Assembly: GCA_965247475.1 (NCBI GenBank)
Contig: OZ252016.1
Location: 1,116,001-1,180,000, forward strand
Direction: 5' to 3'
From: G965247475 sp965247475
Lineage (GTDB): Bacteria; Chloroflexota; UBA11872
Length of the DNA: 64,000 nt
Both the position numbers and the translations under genes were made by a program. The notes beneath the pieces are model-generated. The model was given only the letters and a program-made list of their open reading frames with translations, did not search any database and had not been told where the DNA came from. Shown here piece by piece: positions 33,652 through 41,507 of this stretch (its first letter is position 1; each line of letters begins with the position of its first letter).

Positions 33652-33891
33652 CTACCAGCTCGCTTTTGTAATGCCGGGAATCTCGCCCCGCGCCGCACGC
33701 TCGCGAAAGCAGATCCGGCACATGCCAAATCGCCGGATGTAGGCGCGCGGACGCCCGCACAGGGTACAGCGGTTCTTGTACCGGACCTTGTATTTCAGCT
33801 TCCGCCGGCGCAGCGGCTTCTCGTCGAAGTTCGGATTGAGGAACTCGCGTTGTTCCCGCTTCCACTTCTGAATCTTCGACTGTCCTGCCAT
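33652..33891 (-). CDS. rpsN: 30S ribosomal protein S14, zinc-binding, N-terminally extended
   Basis: S14 belongs to the head of the 30S subunit. The zinc-ribbon is CTLC..CRIC (Cys42, Cys45, Cys58, Cys61) and the end RGEIPGITKASW is that of the short type Z protein, which is normally 61 residues. Here the protein has 79 residues because of an extra N-terminal segment of about 18 (AGQSKIQKWKREQREFLNPNF), giving it a length between the short and long S14 types. It lies between rplE and rpsH as usual. Confidence 0.94.
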   Translation of the reverse strand: MAGQSKIQKWKREQREFLNPNFDEKPLRRRKLKYKVRYKNRCTLCGRPRAYIRRFGMCRICFRERAARGEIPGITKASW

Positions 33892-33901
33892 AGCTTCGGT
33901 C

Positions 33902-34450
33902 CTACGCCGCCGCGCGCTGGAACGGCATCCCCATCAGTTCGAGGAGCCGTCGGCCTTCGGTGTCGCTGTTCGCGGACGTGACAAACGTGACTTCGAATCC
34001 CCGGATCTGATCGATTTGATCGTAGTCAATCTCGGGAAAGATGAGTTGCTCGGGGAGCCCGAGCGTGTAGTTGCCGCGCCCGTCGAACGATCGGGTAGGG
34101 ACTCCGCGGAAGTCCCGCAGCCGCGGGATTGCCAGATTGACGAGCCGGTCGAAGAACTCGTACATCCGGCGGCCGCGCAACGTGGTCTTGACACCCACGC
34201 GCTGCCCGGCGCGTAGCCGGAACGCGGCGACACTCCGGTGCGCGCGCGTCACGATGGGCCGCTGCCCCGTGATGGTGCTGATGTCGCGCACGGTGTGGTC
34301 CACGATCGCATCAGAGCTGATGGCCTCGCCAATGCCGACGTTGACGACGATCTTCTGGAGCCGGGGCGCCTGGTGCGCGTTCCGATAGCCCAGCTCTTGG
34401 ATCAGCTGGGGCCGGACCGTCTCGCGATACGCGTCAAGCAGGCGCGCCAT
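33902..34450 (-). CDS. rplE: 50S ribosomal protein L5
   Basis: L5 binds 5S rRNA and contacts the P-site tRNA. The 182-residue protein has APRLQKIVVNVGIGEA, ITGQRPIVTRAHRSVAAFRLRAGQ-type and GNYTLGLPEQLIFPEIDYD blocks typical of the family. The ATG at 34450 forms a TGATG overlap with rplX. Length is normal. Confidence 0.96.
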   Translation of the reverse strand: MARLLDAYRETVRPQLIQELGYRNAHQAPRLQKIVVNVGIGEAISSDAIVDHTVRDISTITGQRPIVTRAHRSVAAFRLRAGQRVGVKTTLRGRRMYEFFDRLVNLAIPRLRDFRGVPTRSFDGRGNYTLGLPEQLIFPEIDYDQIDQIRGFEVTFVTSANSDTEGRRLLELMGMPFQRAAA

Positions 34451-34782
34451 CAGGCATCCACCGATTCGTTGCACTTCTTGCAGTGCCGGGTCTTGTGACC
34501 GTCGCTCGCGATTCGGTACCCGACGCGCGTGCGTTCGGCGCAATGCGGACACACGAGCATCAGGTTTGAGGCGTCGAGCGGGGCGTTGAACTCAATGATA
34601 CCTGCCGGCTGTCCAACGGCGCGCGGGCGCGTATGCCGCTTCCGAACGTTGATGCCCTCGACCACAACGTTCCCGGACGACGGCACAACGCGCTCGATCG
34701 TGCCGCGCTGGCCGCGGTCCCTCCCGGCGACGACTTCGACCGTATCGCCCTTGCGAATCCGGAATCTGCGGGTCTTTGCCAT
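34450..34782 (-). CDS. rplX: 50S ribosomal protein L24
   Basis: L24 starts 50S assembly and lies at the tunnel exit. The 110-residue protein has the KOW motif IRKGDTVEVVAGRDRGQRGTIERV and NVRKRHTRP. It then has a zinc-binding C-terminus with CPHC (79-82) and CKKC near the end, the four-cysteine form of L24. It follows rplN by 4 bases. Confidence 0.96.
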   Translation of the reverse strand: MAKTRRFRIRKGDTVEVVAGRDRGQRGTIERVVPSSGNVVVEGINVRKRHTRPRAVGQPAGIIEFNAPLDASNLMLVCPHCAERTRVGYRIASDGHKTRHCKKCNESVDA

Positions 34783-34786
34783 CCGC

Positions 34787-35152
34787 CTAGATCACCTCGG
34801 GTGCGAGTGACACGATGCGCGTGAATTGCTTGTCGCGAAGCTCACGGGCGACCGGTCCGAAGATTCGGGTGCCGCGGGGCGCGGAGCCTTCGAGCACGAC
34901 GGCGGCGTTGTCGTCGAACTTGATATGCGAGCCGTCGGGCCTGCGGTACTCCTTGGCGACGCGCACGACGACCGCGTGGACCACCGAGCCCTTGGGCACG
35001 GCGCTGTTGGGCACGGCCTGCTTGACGCTCGCCACGACCACGTCGCCGACCGACGCGTACCTGCGCGAGGAACCGCCCAGCACGCGAATGCACATGATCT
35101 CGCGGGCACCGCTATTGTCCGCTACCCGGAGTCTCGTCTGCTTCTGAATCAA
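34787..35152 (-). CDS. rplN: 50S ribosomal protein L14
   Basis: L14 helps form inter-subunit bridges. The 121-residue protein reads QKQTRLRVADNSGAREIMCIRVLGG, VVVASVKQAVPNSAVPKGSVVHAVVVR and GTRIFGPVARELRDKQFTRIVSLAPEV-type sequence, close to the family throughout. The start is TTG at 35152, which gives LIQKQTR for the usual MIQ opening; no ATG or GTG fits. The start lies 41 bases inside the end of rpsQ, an unusually long overlap for this cluster. Confidence 0.93.
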   Translation of the reverse strand: MIQKQTRLRVADNSGAREIMCIRVLGGSSRRYASVGDVVVASVKQAVPNSAVPKGSVVHAVVVRVAKEYRRPDGSHIKFDDNAAVVLEGSAPRGTRIFGPVARELRDKQFTRIVSLAPEVI

Positions 35153-35459
35153 GCTCCATGCCTTCCTGGGCGGCCGTAGCCACCGCTGCTTCCTCCTCGA
35201 CCGTGAGCGCGGCCCGCTGCGCAACCGTCACGAGCCGCCACCGCTTGCGGCGGCTCAGTGGCCGCGACTCTTCGATCTCCACGAGGTCGCCAATCTCGCA
35301 CGTGTTGTCGACGTCGTGGGCGACGAGCCGCCGCCGCACGCGCACCGGCTTTCGGTAGATCCGGTGGCGCCGAAATAGCTCGACTTCGACGACGATCGTC
35401 TTGTCCATCTTGTTGCTGACGACGCGCCCAGATCGCCGCCCGCGCCCAATTGCCGCCAT
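35112..35459 (-). CDS. rpsQ: 30S ribosomal protein S17 with acidic C-terminal tail
   Basis: S17 is a primary 16S rRNA binder. Residues 1-80 carry the family sequence: GRVVSNKMDKTIVVEVE, RHRIYRKPVRVRRRLVAHD, and CEIGDLVEIEESRPLSRRKRWRLV. At 115 residues it exceeds the usual 80-90 because of an Ala/Glu-rich acidic tail from about 82. The tail coding sequence overlaps the start of rplN by 41 bases, so the extension may have grown into the next gene. Confidence 0.94.
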   Translation of the reverse strand: MAAIGRGRRSGRVVSNKMDKTIVVEVELFRRHRIYRKPVRVRRRLVAHDVDNTCEIGDLVEIEESRPLSRRKRWRLVTVAQRAALTVEEEAAVATAAQEGMELDSEADETPGSGQ

Positions 35460-35464
35460 TGCCG

Positions 35465-35677
35465 CTAGCCCCCCGCCCCGGGCTCAGTCGCCGGCGCCAG
35501 CTCGCGCTCGCGCACCACGGTCAGAATCTGAGCGATCTCACGCCGCACCTGACGCAGGCGCGACGTGTCCGAGAGCTGCAGGGTTGCGTGCTGCATTCGC
35601 AGGCGGAACAACTCTTCTCTGGTCTCGTCCAGCCGCCGCGAGATCTCATCGGCCCCGAGGGCTCGAAGCTCACCCAT
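35465..35677 (-). CDS. rpmC: 50S ribosomal protein L29
   Basis: L29 lies by the tunnel exit where SRP and trigger factor dock. The 70-residue two-helix protein begins MGELRALGADEISRRLDE and continues EELFRLRMQHATLQL and VRREIAQILTVVRER. I use the ATG at 35677, one base after the rplP stop, and not an in-frame codon 24 bases upstream that would overlap rplP. Confidence 0.94.
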   Translation of the reverse strand: MGELRALGADEISRRLDETREELFRLRMQHATLQLSDTSRLRQVRREIAQILTVVRERELAPATEPGAGG

Positions 35678-35678
35678 G

Positions 35679-36104
35679 TCAGCCAACAACAACCTCCGCA
35701 TCGCGCGTCACGATCCGGGTCCGCACGGAGAACTTGTGCGAGGCCAACCGCATGGCCTCCTGAGCCGTTTCGTGATCCACGCCGGCCATCTCGAGCATCA
35801 TGCGCCCCGGGCGCACAACCGCCACCCAGCGCTCGACGTTGCCCTTGCCGCTGCCCATGCGCGTCTCGGCCGGCTTTCCAGTGACGGGCTTGTCCGGAAA
35901 GATGCGGATCCACACCTGGCCGCCCCGGCTCACGTGGTGAGAGATGGCGCGGCGCGCCGCCTCGATCTCGCGGCTGTCGACCCACCCGGCGGTCCGGGCC
36001 TGAAGCCCAATGTCACCCACGGTGAGGCGATTGCCGCGCTGGGCCGTGCCGCGCCGGCGCCCGCGATGCGCCTTGCGAAACTTCGTGCGCTTGGGCATCA
36101 ACAT
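35679..36104 (-). CDS. rplP: 50S ribosomal protein L16
   Basis: L16 shapes the A site and factor-binding region of the 50S. The 141-residue protein begins MLMPKRTKFRKAHRGR, the common family opening that favours the ATG at 36104 over the one at 36098. It has GWVDSREIEAARRAISHHVSRGG, IFPDKPVTGKPAETRMGSGKGNVE and MAGVDHETAQEAMRLASHK. It follows rpsC by 6 bases. Confidence 0.96.
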   Translation of the reverse strand: MLMPKRTKFRKAHRGRRRGTAQRGNRLTVGDIGLQARTAGWVDSREIEAARRAISHHVSRGGQVWIRIFPDKPVTGKPAETRMGSGKGNVERWVAVVRPGRMMLEMAGVDHETAQEAMRLASHKFSVRTRIVTRDAEVVVG

Positions 36105-36110
36105 CGTCGA

Positions 36111-36857
36111 TCAGCGCCGTTGCGGCGCCCGGCGCCGGCCGCTCGAGGCGGGTGCGACGGTCTCGCCGAGCAGCTCGACGTCGTCGGTCAGCGCCGATCC
36201 GCGATGCACCCACGCCTTCACGCCGATTCGGCCATAGGTCGTGCGCGCCTCGGTGAACCCAAAGTCGACGTCGGCGTCGAGGGTCTGGAGAGGCACCGTG
36301 CCGAGCAACTCGAACTCGGTGCGCGCCATCTCGCGTCCGCCCAGGCGCCCGCTGACCATCACTTTCACGCCCTGGGCGCCCGCCCGCATGCTGCGCTCGG
36401 CCGTCATTTTCATGGCACGCCGAAACGAGACGCGGCGCTCGAGCTGCTCGGCAACGTTGCGAGCAACCAGAAACGCGTCGAGCTCGGCCTGCCCGATCTC
36501 CTGCACGTCCACGAGTGTTCGCTTGCCGGTATGGCGTTCGATGCGCCGCTGGATTCCCTCGCGATTCGAGCCGCCCCGTCCGATCACGATCCCCGGCCGG
36601 GCCGTATGAATCACCACGCGGACCTGGCTGACCGTGCGCTCGATGTCAATCCGCGAGACGCCCGCGCCGAGCCCCCGGCGTCGCCCGCCCGGTCGTTGTT
36701 CGCGACGCGCCGGGTTCTCGAGAAAGCGGCGCACGAGATCCCGAATCTCCAAGTCCTCGGCGAGCAATTCCGTGTAGTCCCGATCCGCATACCACGTACT
36801 GACCCATTGCTTCGTGTAACCCAGGCGATATCCGATGGGATGAACCTTGCGTCCCAT
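36111..36857 (-). CDS. rpsC: 30S ribosomal protein S3
   Basis: S3 forms part of the mRNA entry helicase on the 30S head. The 248-residue protein has MGRKVHPIGYRLGYTKQW, the KH domain motif VVIHTARPGIVIGRGGSNREGI, and MARTEFELLGTVPLQTLDADVDFG. Compared with most S3 proteins there is a basic Arg/Gly insertion at about residues 49-66 (ARREQRPGGRRRGLGAGV) before the first KH strand, and the protein is about 15-30 residues longer than usual. Confidence 0.96.
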   Translation of the reverse strand: MGRKVHPIGYRLGYTKQWVSTWYADRDYTELLAEDLEIRDLVRRFLENPARREQRPGGRRRGLGAGVSRIDIERTVSQVRVVIHTARPGIVIGRGGSNREGIQRRIERHTGKRTLVDVQEIGQAELDAFLVARNVAEQLERRVSFRRAMKMTAERSMRAGAQGVKVMVSGRLGGREMARTEFELLGTVPLQTLDADVDFGFTEARTTYGRIGVKAWVHRGSALTDDVELLGETVAPASSGRRRAPQRR

Positions 36858-36863
36858 ATCCCG

Positions 36864-37199
36864 TCAGCTCCCGTCGTCCACGACCACGGTGATGTGACTC
36901 GACCGCTTGCGATACGGACCGATGCGTCCGCGGGCCTTCGCGCGAAAGCGACGCAGCGACGGCCCCTGATCGATCCGAACATCGCGAACCGTCAGCTCCT
37001 CGCGATCGAGCCCGTAGTTGTTCTCGGCGTTGGAGGCCGCCGACTTGACGACCTTTGCGATGGAGGAAGCGCCGCGATTACGCAGAAAGGCCAGCGCCGC
37101 CATCGCCTCCACGGCCGTGAGGCCCTTGATGGACCGAGCGACCAGCCGCGCCTTTTGCGGCGCGATGCGCACGTACTTGGCCGTCGCCGATACTTCCAT
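36864..37199 (-). CDS. rplV: 50S ribosomal protein L22
   Basis: L22 lines the nascent-peptide tunnel with its beta-hairpin. The 111-residue protein has AKYVRIAPQKARLVARSIKG, SIAKVVKSAASNAENNYGLD and the hairpin region PSLRRFRAKARGRIGPYRKRSSHITVVV. It is 6 bases from both rpsC and rpsS. Confidence 0.96.
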   Translation of the reverse strand: MEVSATAKYVRIAPQKARLVARSIKGLTAVEAMAALAFLRNRGASSIAKVVKSAASNAENNYGLDREELTVRDVRIDQGPSLRRFRAKARGRIGPYRKRSSHITVVVDDGS

Positions 37200-37205
37200 G
37201 GCTCC

Positions 37206-37490
<285 letters not shown>

Positions 37491-37495
37491 AGCCG

Positions 37496-38326
37496 CTACT
37501 TGTGCCGCCGTCGAACGATGAACTTGTCGCTGGGCCGCCGGCCGACCCGGGTTCGGAACCCGAGCGCCGGCTTGCCCCACGGTGTCTTGGGACCGTCGAG
37601 CCCGATGGGCGCCTTGCCTTCGCCGCCGCCGTGCGGGTGATCCCGCGGCGTCATGGCGGAGCCACGGACCTTCGGACGCCGTCGTCGCCAGCGGTTGCGT
37701 CCGGCTTTTCCGGTCGACTGGTTGCTGTGATCCGCGTTCCCGACGCGCCCGACGGTCGCCATGCAGGCCACCGAGACCTGGCGCATCTCGCCGGAGGGCA
37801 TGCGGAGCGTGGCCAGTCCTCGATCCTTGGCCATCAACCGGCAGCCGACGCCGGCGGATCGAACGATCTGCGCGCCACCGCCCGGCTGCAGCTCAACCGC
37901 GTGCACTTCGGTGCCCGCAGGCATGTTTATGAGCGGCATAGCGTTCCCCGGCCGCGGCTCGGATTCGGGTCCCGAGATGAGGTCCTGCCCGACGTGCACC
38001 CCCAAGGGAGCGAGGATGTAGCGTTTCTCGCCGTCGCGATAGTGGAGCAGTGCAATGTTCGCCGTGCGGTTCGGGTCGTACTCGATGCTGGCGACGCTGG
38101 CCGGCACGCCGAACTTGTCGCGCCGCCAGTCGATCACCCGGTACAGACGCTTGGCGCCGCCGCCCCGCCGGCGAACGGTGATCTTTCCCTGGTTGTTTCG
38201 CCCGGCGTTCGCCTTGAGCGGCTGGATCGCCGGCTTGTGCGGCTTGTCGCTCGTCAATTCCTCGCGATCGACGGAGATGTAGCCCCGCCGTCCTGGCGAA
38301 GTCGGGTTGTAGTTTCGCAGCCCCAT
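37496..38326 (-). CDS. rplB: 50S ribosomal protein L2
   Basis: L2 is a core 50S protein needed for peptidyl-transferase activity and subunit joining. The 276-residue protein has NNQGKITVRRRGGGAKRLYR, VASIEYDPNRTANIALL and the catalytic-loop region GSAMTPRDHPHGGGEGKAPIG including the key His of DHPHGGGEG. Length is normal. It lies 5 bases after rplW. Confidence 0.97.
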   Translation of the reverse strand: MGLRNYNPTSPGRRGYISVDREELTSDKPHKPAIQPLKANAGRNNQGKITVRRRGGGAKRLYRVIDWRRDKFGVPASVASIEYDPNRTANIALLHYRDGEKRYILAPLGVHVGQDLISGPESEPRPGNAMPLINMPAGTEVHAVELQPGGGAQIVRSAGVGCRLMAKDRGLATLRMPSGEMRQVSVACMATVGRVGNADHSNQSTGKAGRNRWRRRRPKVRGSAMTPRDHPHGGGEGKAPIGLDGPKTPWGKPALGFRTRVGRRPSDKFIVRRRHK

Positions 38327-38331
38327 AACGT

Positions 38332-38622
38332 CTAGGTCCCTGGGTATATGTCGATGCTATGACCCTCGCGGAGGGTCACCACCGCTTTCTTCCAGTCCGA
38401 GCGGTATCCGCGGAACCGGCCGAACCGGCGCGGCTTGCCCCGCACGTTCATGATATTGACGCGCGCGACTTCGACGTGAAACATCGCCTCGACCGCGCGA
38501 AGAACATCGTGCTTGCCGGCCGATGGCCGGACCTCAAAGGCGTACTTGCGGTCCTCCCCCATCACCGTAGATTTCTCGGTCACGATGGGCCGGACCAGTA
38601 TCGCGGCGGCGTCAGCGGCCAC
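38332..38622 (-). CDS. rplW: 50S ribosomal protein L23
   Basis: L23 is the docking site for trigger factor and SRP at the tunnel exit. The 96-residue protein has ILVRPIVTEKSTVM, YAFEVRPSAGKHDVLRAVEAMFHVEVARVNIMNV and KKAVVTLREGHSIDIYPG. The GTG start overlaps the end of rplD by 11 bases. Confidence 0.95.
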   Translation of the reverse strand: MAADAAAILVRPIVTEKSTVMGEDRKYAFEVRPSAGKHDVLRAVEAMFHVEVARVNIMNVRGKPRRFGRFRGYRSDWKKAVVTLREGHSIDIYPGT

Positions 38623-39226
38623 GCTTTGCCCCCTTCAGCGCGGTGAGGGCAGCTTCGCTGAGTACGACATGGTCCGACGACGCGATGTCGTAGAAGCCGA
38701 TCGCGCCCGCCGGAGCGACCTTGACGTCGACGAGGTTCGCCGAGGAACGGCGCAGGTCTTCGGGCGGCTCCACGTCGACCAGCAGCACGCGGCCGACAAG
38801 GCCGCTGGCCGCCAGCCAGGCGGCACGGTCTTTGGTCCTGGCAGCCTCCCCCCAGGTCTTCGCCAGGTGGACACGCTGATCGCGGGCCTTCGCCGCCAGG
38901 ACGGTCGCCAGCGCGTGCCGACGCTCGCGCCGATTGATCCGCCGGTGAACGTCGCGCGACCTCGGCCCGAACGCAATGCCGCCGCCTCGCCGCTGGCTCG
39001 CACGCGCATCGCCCGCGCGTGCACGGCCGGTTCCCTTCTGCCGGTACAACTTGGCCGTGCTGCCGACCACATCGCCCCGCGACTTCGTGCTCTGCGTTCC
39101 CTGCCGGCGCGCCTGCGCCTGCAACCGCAGCGCGCGGTGAAGCAGCTCGGGGCTTTCCGACGGGGTCCCAAACTCCGTCTCGGAAACGACCTCGACTACC
39201 GCGGCCTTGCGCGATCGCGCGGCCAT
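38612..39226 (-). CDS. rplD: 50S ribosomal protein L4
   Basis: L4 lines the upper nascent-peptide tunnel and in many bacteria represses the S10 operon. The 204-residue protein has TKSRGDVVGSTAKLYRQKGTGRARAGDARASQRRGGGIAFGP, the diagnostic tunnel-loop region, then VDVEPPEDLRRSSANLVDVKV. The ATG shares a base with the rplC stop (TGATG). Confidence 0.96.
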   Translation of the reverse strand: MAARSRKAAVVEVVSETEFGTPSESPELLHRALRLQAQARRQGTQSTKSRGDVVGSTAKLYRQKGTGRARAGDARASQRRGGGIAFGPRSRDVHRRINRRERRHALATVLAAKARDQRVHLAKTWGEAARTKDRAAWLAASGLVGRVLLVDVEPPEDLRRSSANLVDVKVAPAGAIGFYDIASSDHVVLSEAALTALKGAKRGR

Positions 39227-39861
39227 CAGCCGTCGACCTCCCGCGCCGTGGGACGGACTTCCACGACCTGGCCGCGCGGGCCGGGCACCGCGCCTCCGAC
39301 GACGAGCAGGTTCCGCTCCACGTCGACTTCGAGAATGCGCGCGTTCTGTACGGTTACCCGTTTGCCGCCGAGCCGGCCGGCCATCCGAAGGCCCTTGAAG
39401 ACGCGGCTGGGGGATGTTCCAGCGCCGATCGACCCCGGCGCGCGCAGACGATCTGACTGCCCGTGCGTGCGTGGACCGCCTCGAAAACCATGGCGCTTGA
39501 CGACCCCGGCAAACCCCTTGCCCTTTGATACGCCCGAGACATTGACGATGTCGCCGGCGGAGAAGGACTCCACGGTCACTTGGTCACCCACCGCCAGCTC
39601 GGCCTCGCCGTCGGTCCGGAACTCGCGCAGGACGCGGTAGGGCGCCAGGTCGCCCAGGTGCCCGCGCTGGCCGCCCGTGAGCCGGCGCGGATTGCCGGGA
39701 TCGAATCCGAGCTGCACCGCCGTGTAGCCGTCGCGCTCCGCGCTCCTGACCTGCGTGACATGACACGGTCCGGCCTCGACAACGGTGGCGCCGTGCGCGC
39801 GTCCCTGGTCGTCGAAGACCTGCGTCATCCCGGCTTTCCTGCCCACGATTCCAAGCGCCAC
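39226..39861 (-). CDS. rplC: 50S ribosomal protein L3
   Basis: L3 is an early-assembly protein beside the peptidyl-transferase centre. The 211-residue protein has LGIVGRKAGMTQVFDDQGR, the GVSKGKGFAGVVKRHGFRGGPRTHGQSDRLRAPGSIG core and PSRVFKGLRMAGRLGGKRVTVQN. The start is GTG at 39861, two bases after the rpsJ stop; this gives the normal length. Confidence 0.96.
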   Translation of the reverse strand: MALGIVGRKAGMTQVFDDQGRAHGATVVEAGPCHVTQVRSAERDGYTAVQLGFDPGNPRRLTGGQRGHLGDLAPYRVLREFRTDGEAELAVGDQVTVESFSAGDIVNVSGVSKGKGFAGVVKRHGFRGGPRTHGQSDRLRAPGSIGAGTSPSRVFKGLRMAGRLGGKRVTVQNARILEVDVERNLLVVGGAVPGPRGQVVEVRPTAREVDG

Positions 39862-39863
39862 GG

Positions 39864-40253
39864 CTACGACTTCAATTCGATGTCTACGCCGGCGGCCAGC
39901 TGAAGCCGCAGCAGTTCGTCCATCGTCTGCTGTGTCGGGTCGATGACATCGATCAGGCGCTTGTGCGTGCGCATTTCGAACTGTTCGCGTGAGTCTTTGT
40001 CGATGAATGGCGAGCGGATGACCGTCCAGCGTTCCGTGTCGGTCGGGAGCGGGATGGGTCCCTTGACTTCGGCGCCGGTTCGGCCCGCCGCCTCGATGAT
40101 TCGCCGCGCGGCTTGATCGAGCACCCGGTGGTCGTACGCCTTGAGCCGAATCCGAATGCGCTGACGCGGCGTCTGCCGCCGGGATCGGGAGGACTTGGAG
40201 TGCCTCGCCGCCGAACCTCGAGGTGCGTTGACTGACGCGCGCCCCTGTGCCAT
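39864..40253 (-). CDS. rpsJ: 30S ribosomal protein S10 with N-terminal extension
   Basis: S10 is part of the 30S head and, as NusE, of antitermination complexes. The family sequence begins only at about residue 32 (IRIRLKAYDHRVLDQAARRI) and continues with GPIPLPTDTERWTVIRSPFIDKDSREQFEMRTHKRLIDV. The protein has 129 residues against the usual 102; the first 30 are Ser/Arg-rich and no ATG, GTG or TTG lies between the ATG at 40253 and the family start. It is 5 bases from tuf. Confidence 0.95.
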   Translation of the reverse strand: MAQGRASVNAPRGSAARHSKSSRSRRQTPRQRIRIRLKAYDHRVLDQAARRIIEAAGRTGAEVKGPIPLPTDTERWTVIRSPFIDKDSREQFEMRTHKRLIDVIDPTQQTMDELLRLQLAAGVDIELKS

Positions 40254-40258
40254 GAGCG

Positions 40259-41461
40259 TTAGGTAACGATCTCGGTGACCACGCCGGCGCCGACTGTGAC
40301 CCCACCTTCACGGATCGCGAAGTGCACGCCGTCCTCGAGAGCGATCGGCGCCTGCAGCGACACGGACATTTCGATGTTGTCACCGGGCACGACCATCTCG
40401 GTCCCGCCGGGCAGACGCACCTCGCCCGTCACGTCGGTGGTGCGGATGTAGAACTGCGGTCGGTAGCCCGTGAAGAAGGGCGTGTGGCGGCCGCCCTCAT
40501 CCTTGGTCAGCACGTACACCTGCGCCTTGAATTCGGTGTGCGGAGTGATCGAGCCGGGCGCCGCGAGCACCATCCCACGCTCGATGTCGTCGCGCTCGAC
40601 GCCGCGCAGCAGCGTGCCGAGGTTGTCGCCGGCGACGCCCTCGTCGAGCGTCTTGCGAAACATCTCGACTCCCGTGACCACACGGGTTTCAATCTCGTCG
40701 CGCATCCCGACGATGTCCACTTCGGAACCTGACTTGATGATGCCGCGCTCGACGCGACCCGTCACGACCGTGCCGCGTCCCTTGATCCCGAACACATCCT
40801 CGATTGGCATCAAGAACGGCTGATCGGTCGGACGCTGGGGCTCGGGGATGTACGAATCGATATAGTCGGCGAGCTCCAGAATCGACGCGTATTCCGGCGC
40901 ATCGATATCGTCGCTCTCGGATTCGAGGGCCTGCAGTGCGCTGCCGCGGATGATTGGCACATCGTCGCCCGGGAACTCGTACTTGTTGAGCAGGTCGCGC
41001 AACTCGAGCTCCACCAGCTCGATCAGTTCCTCGTCGTCGACCAGATCCACCTTGTTGAGATACACCAGCATGGCCGGGACCTCGACTTGGCGGGCCAGCA
41101 GCACGTGCTCGAACGTCTGCGGCATCGGGCCGTCGGGTGCGCTGACGACCAGAACGGCGCCGTCCATTTGCGCGGCCCCCGTGATCATGTTCTTGATGTA
41201 GTCGCGGTGGCCGGGCGCGTCGATATGCGCGTAGTGGCGGTTCTCTGTCTCGTACTCCACGTGCGCGATCGAGATCGTGATGCCCCGCTCTTTTTCCTCG
41301 GGCGCTTTGTCGATTTGCTCGAACGCCGTGAATTCAGCAAACCCCTTGAGTGCGAGCACCTTCGTCATGGCGGCGGTCAGCGTGGTCTTGCCGTGATCCA
41401 CGTGTCCGATCGTGCCGACGTTTACGTGCGGCTTGTCCCGCTCGAACTTCTCTCGTGCCAT
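40259..41461 (-). CDS. tuf: Elongation factor Tu
   Basis: EF-Tu delivers aminoacyl-tRNA to the ribosome. The 400-residue protein has G1 GHVDHGKTT, the effector EKERGITI, G3 DAPGHRDY, G4 NKVD and GSAL, then domains 2 and 3 including RGTVVTGRVERG. The ATG at 41461 gives the canonical MAREKFERDKPHVNVGTIG start. It lies 46 bases after fusA. Confidence 0.97.
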   Translation of the reverse strand: MAREKFERDKPHVNVGTIGHVDHGKTTLTAAMTKVLALKGFAEFTAFEQIDKAPEEKERGITISIAHVEYETENRHYAHIDAPGHRDYIKNMITGAAQMDGAVLVVSAPDGPMPQTFEHVLLARQVEVPAMLVYLNKVDLVDDEELIELVELELRDLLNKYEFPGDDVPIIRGSALQALESESDDIDAPEYASILELADYIDSYIPEPQRPTDQPFLMPIEDVFGIKGRGTVVTGRVERGIIKSGSEVDIVGMRDEIETRVVTGVEMFRKTLDEGVAGDNLGTLLRGVERDDIERGMVLAAPGSITPHTEFKAQVYVLTKDEGGRHTPFFTGYRPQFYIRTTDVTGEVRLPGGTEMVVPGDNIEMSVSLQAPIALEDGVHFAIREGGVTVGAGVVTEIVT

Positions 41462-41507
41462 TCGTGTCGCCCCCAAGCACCGCCGCAGTCGACGGGCGCT
41501 TCTCGAC

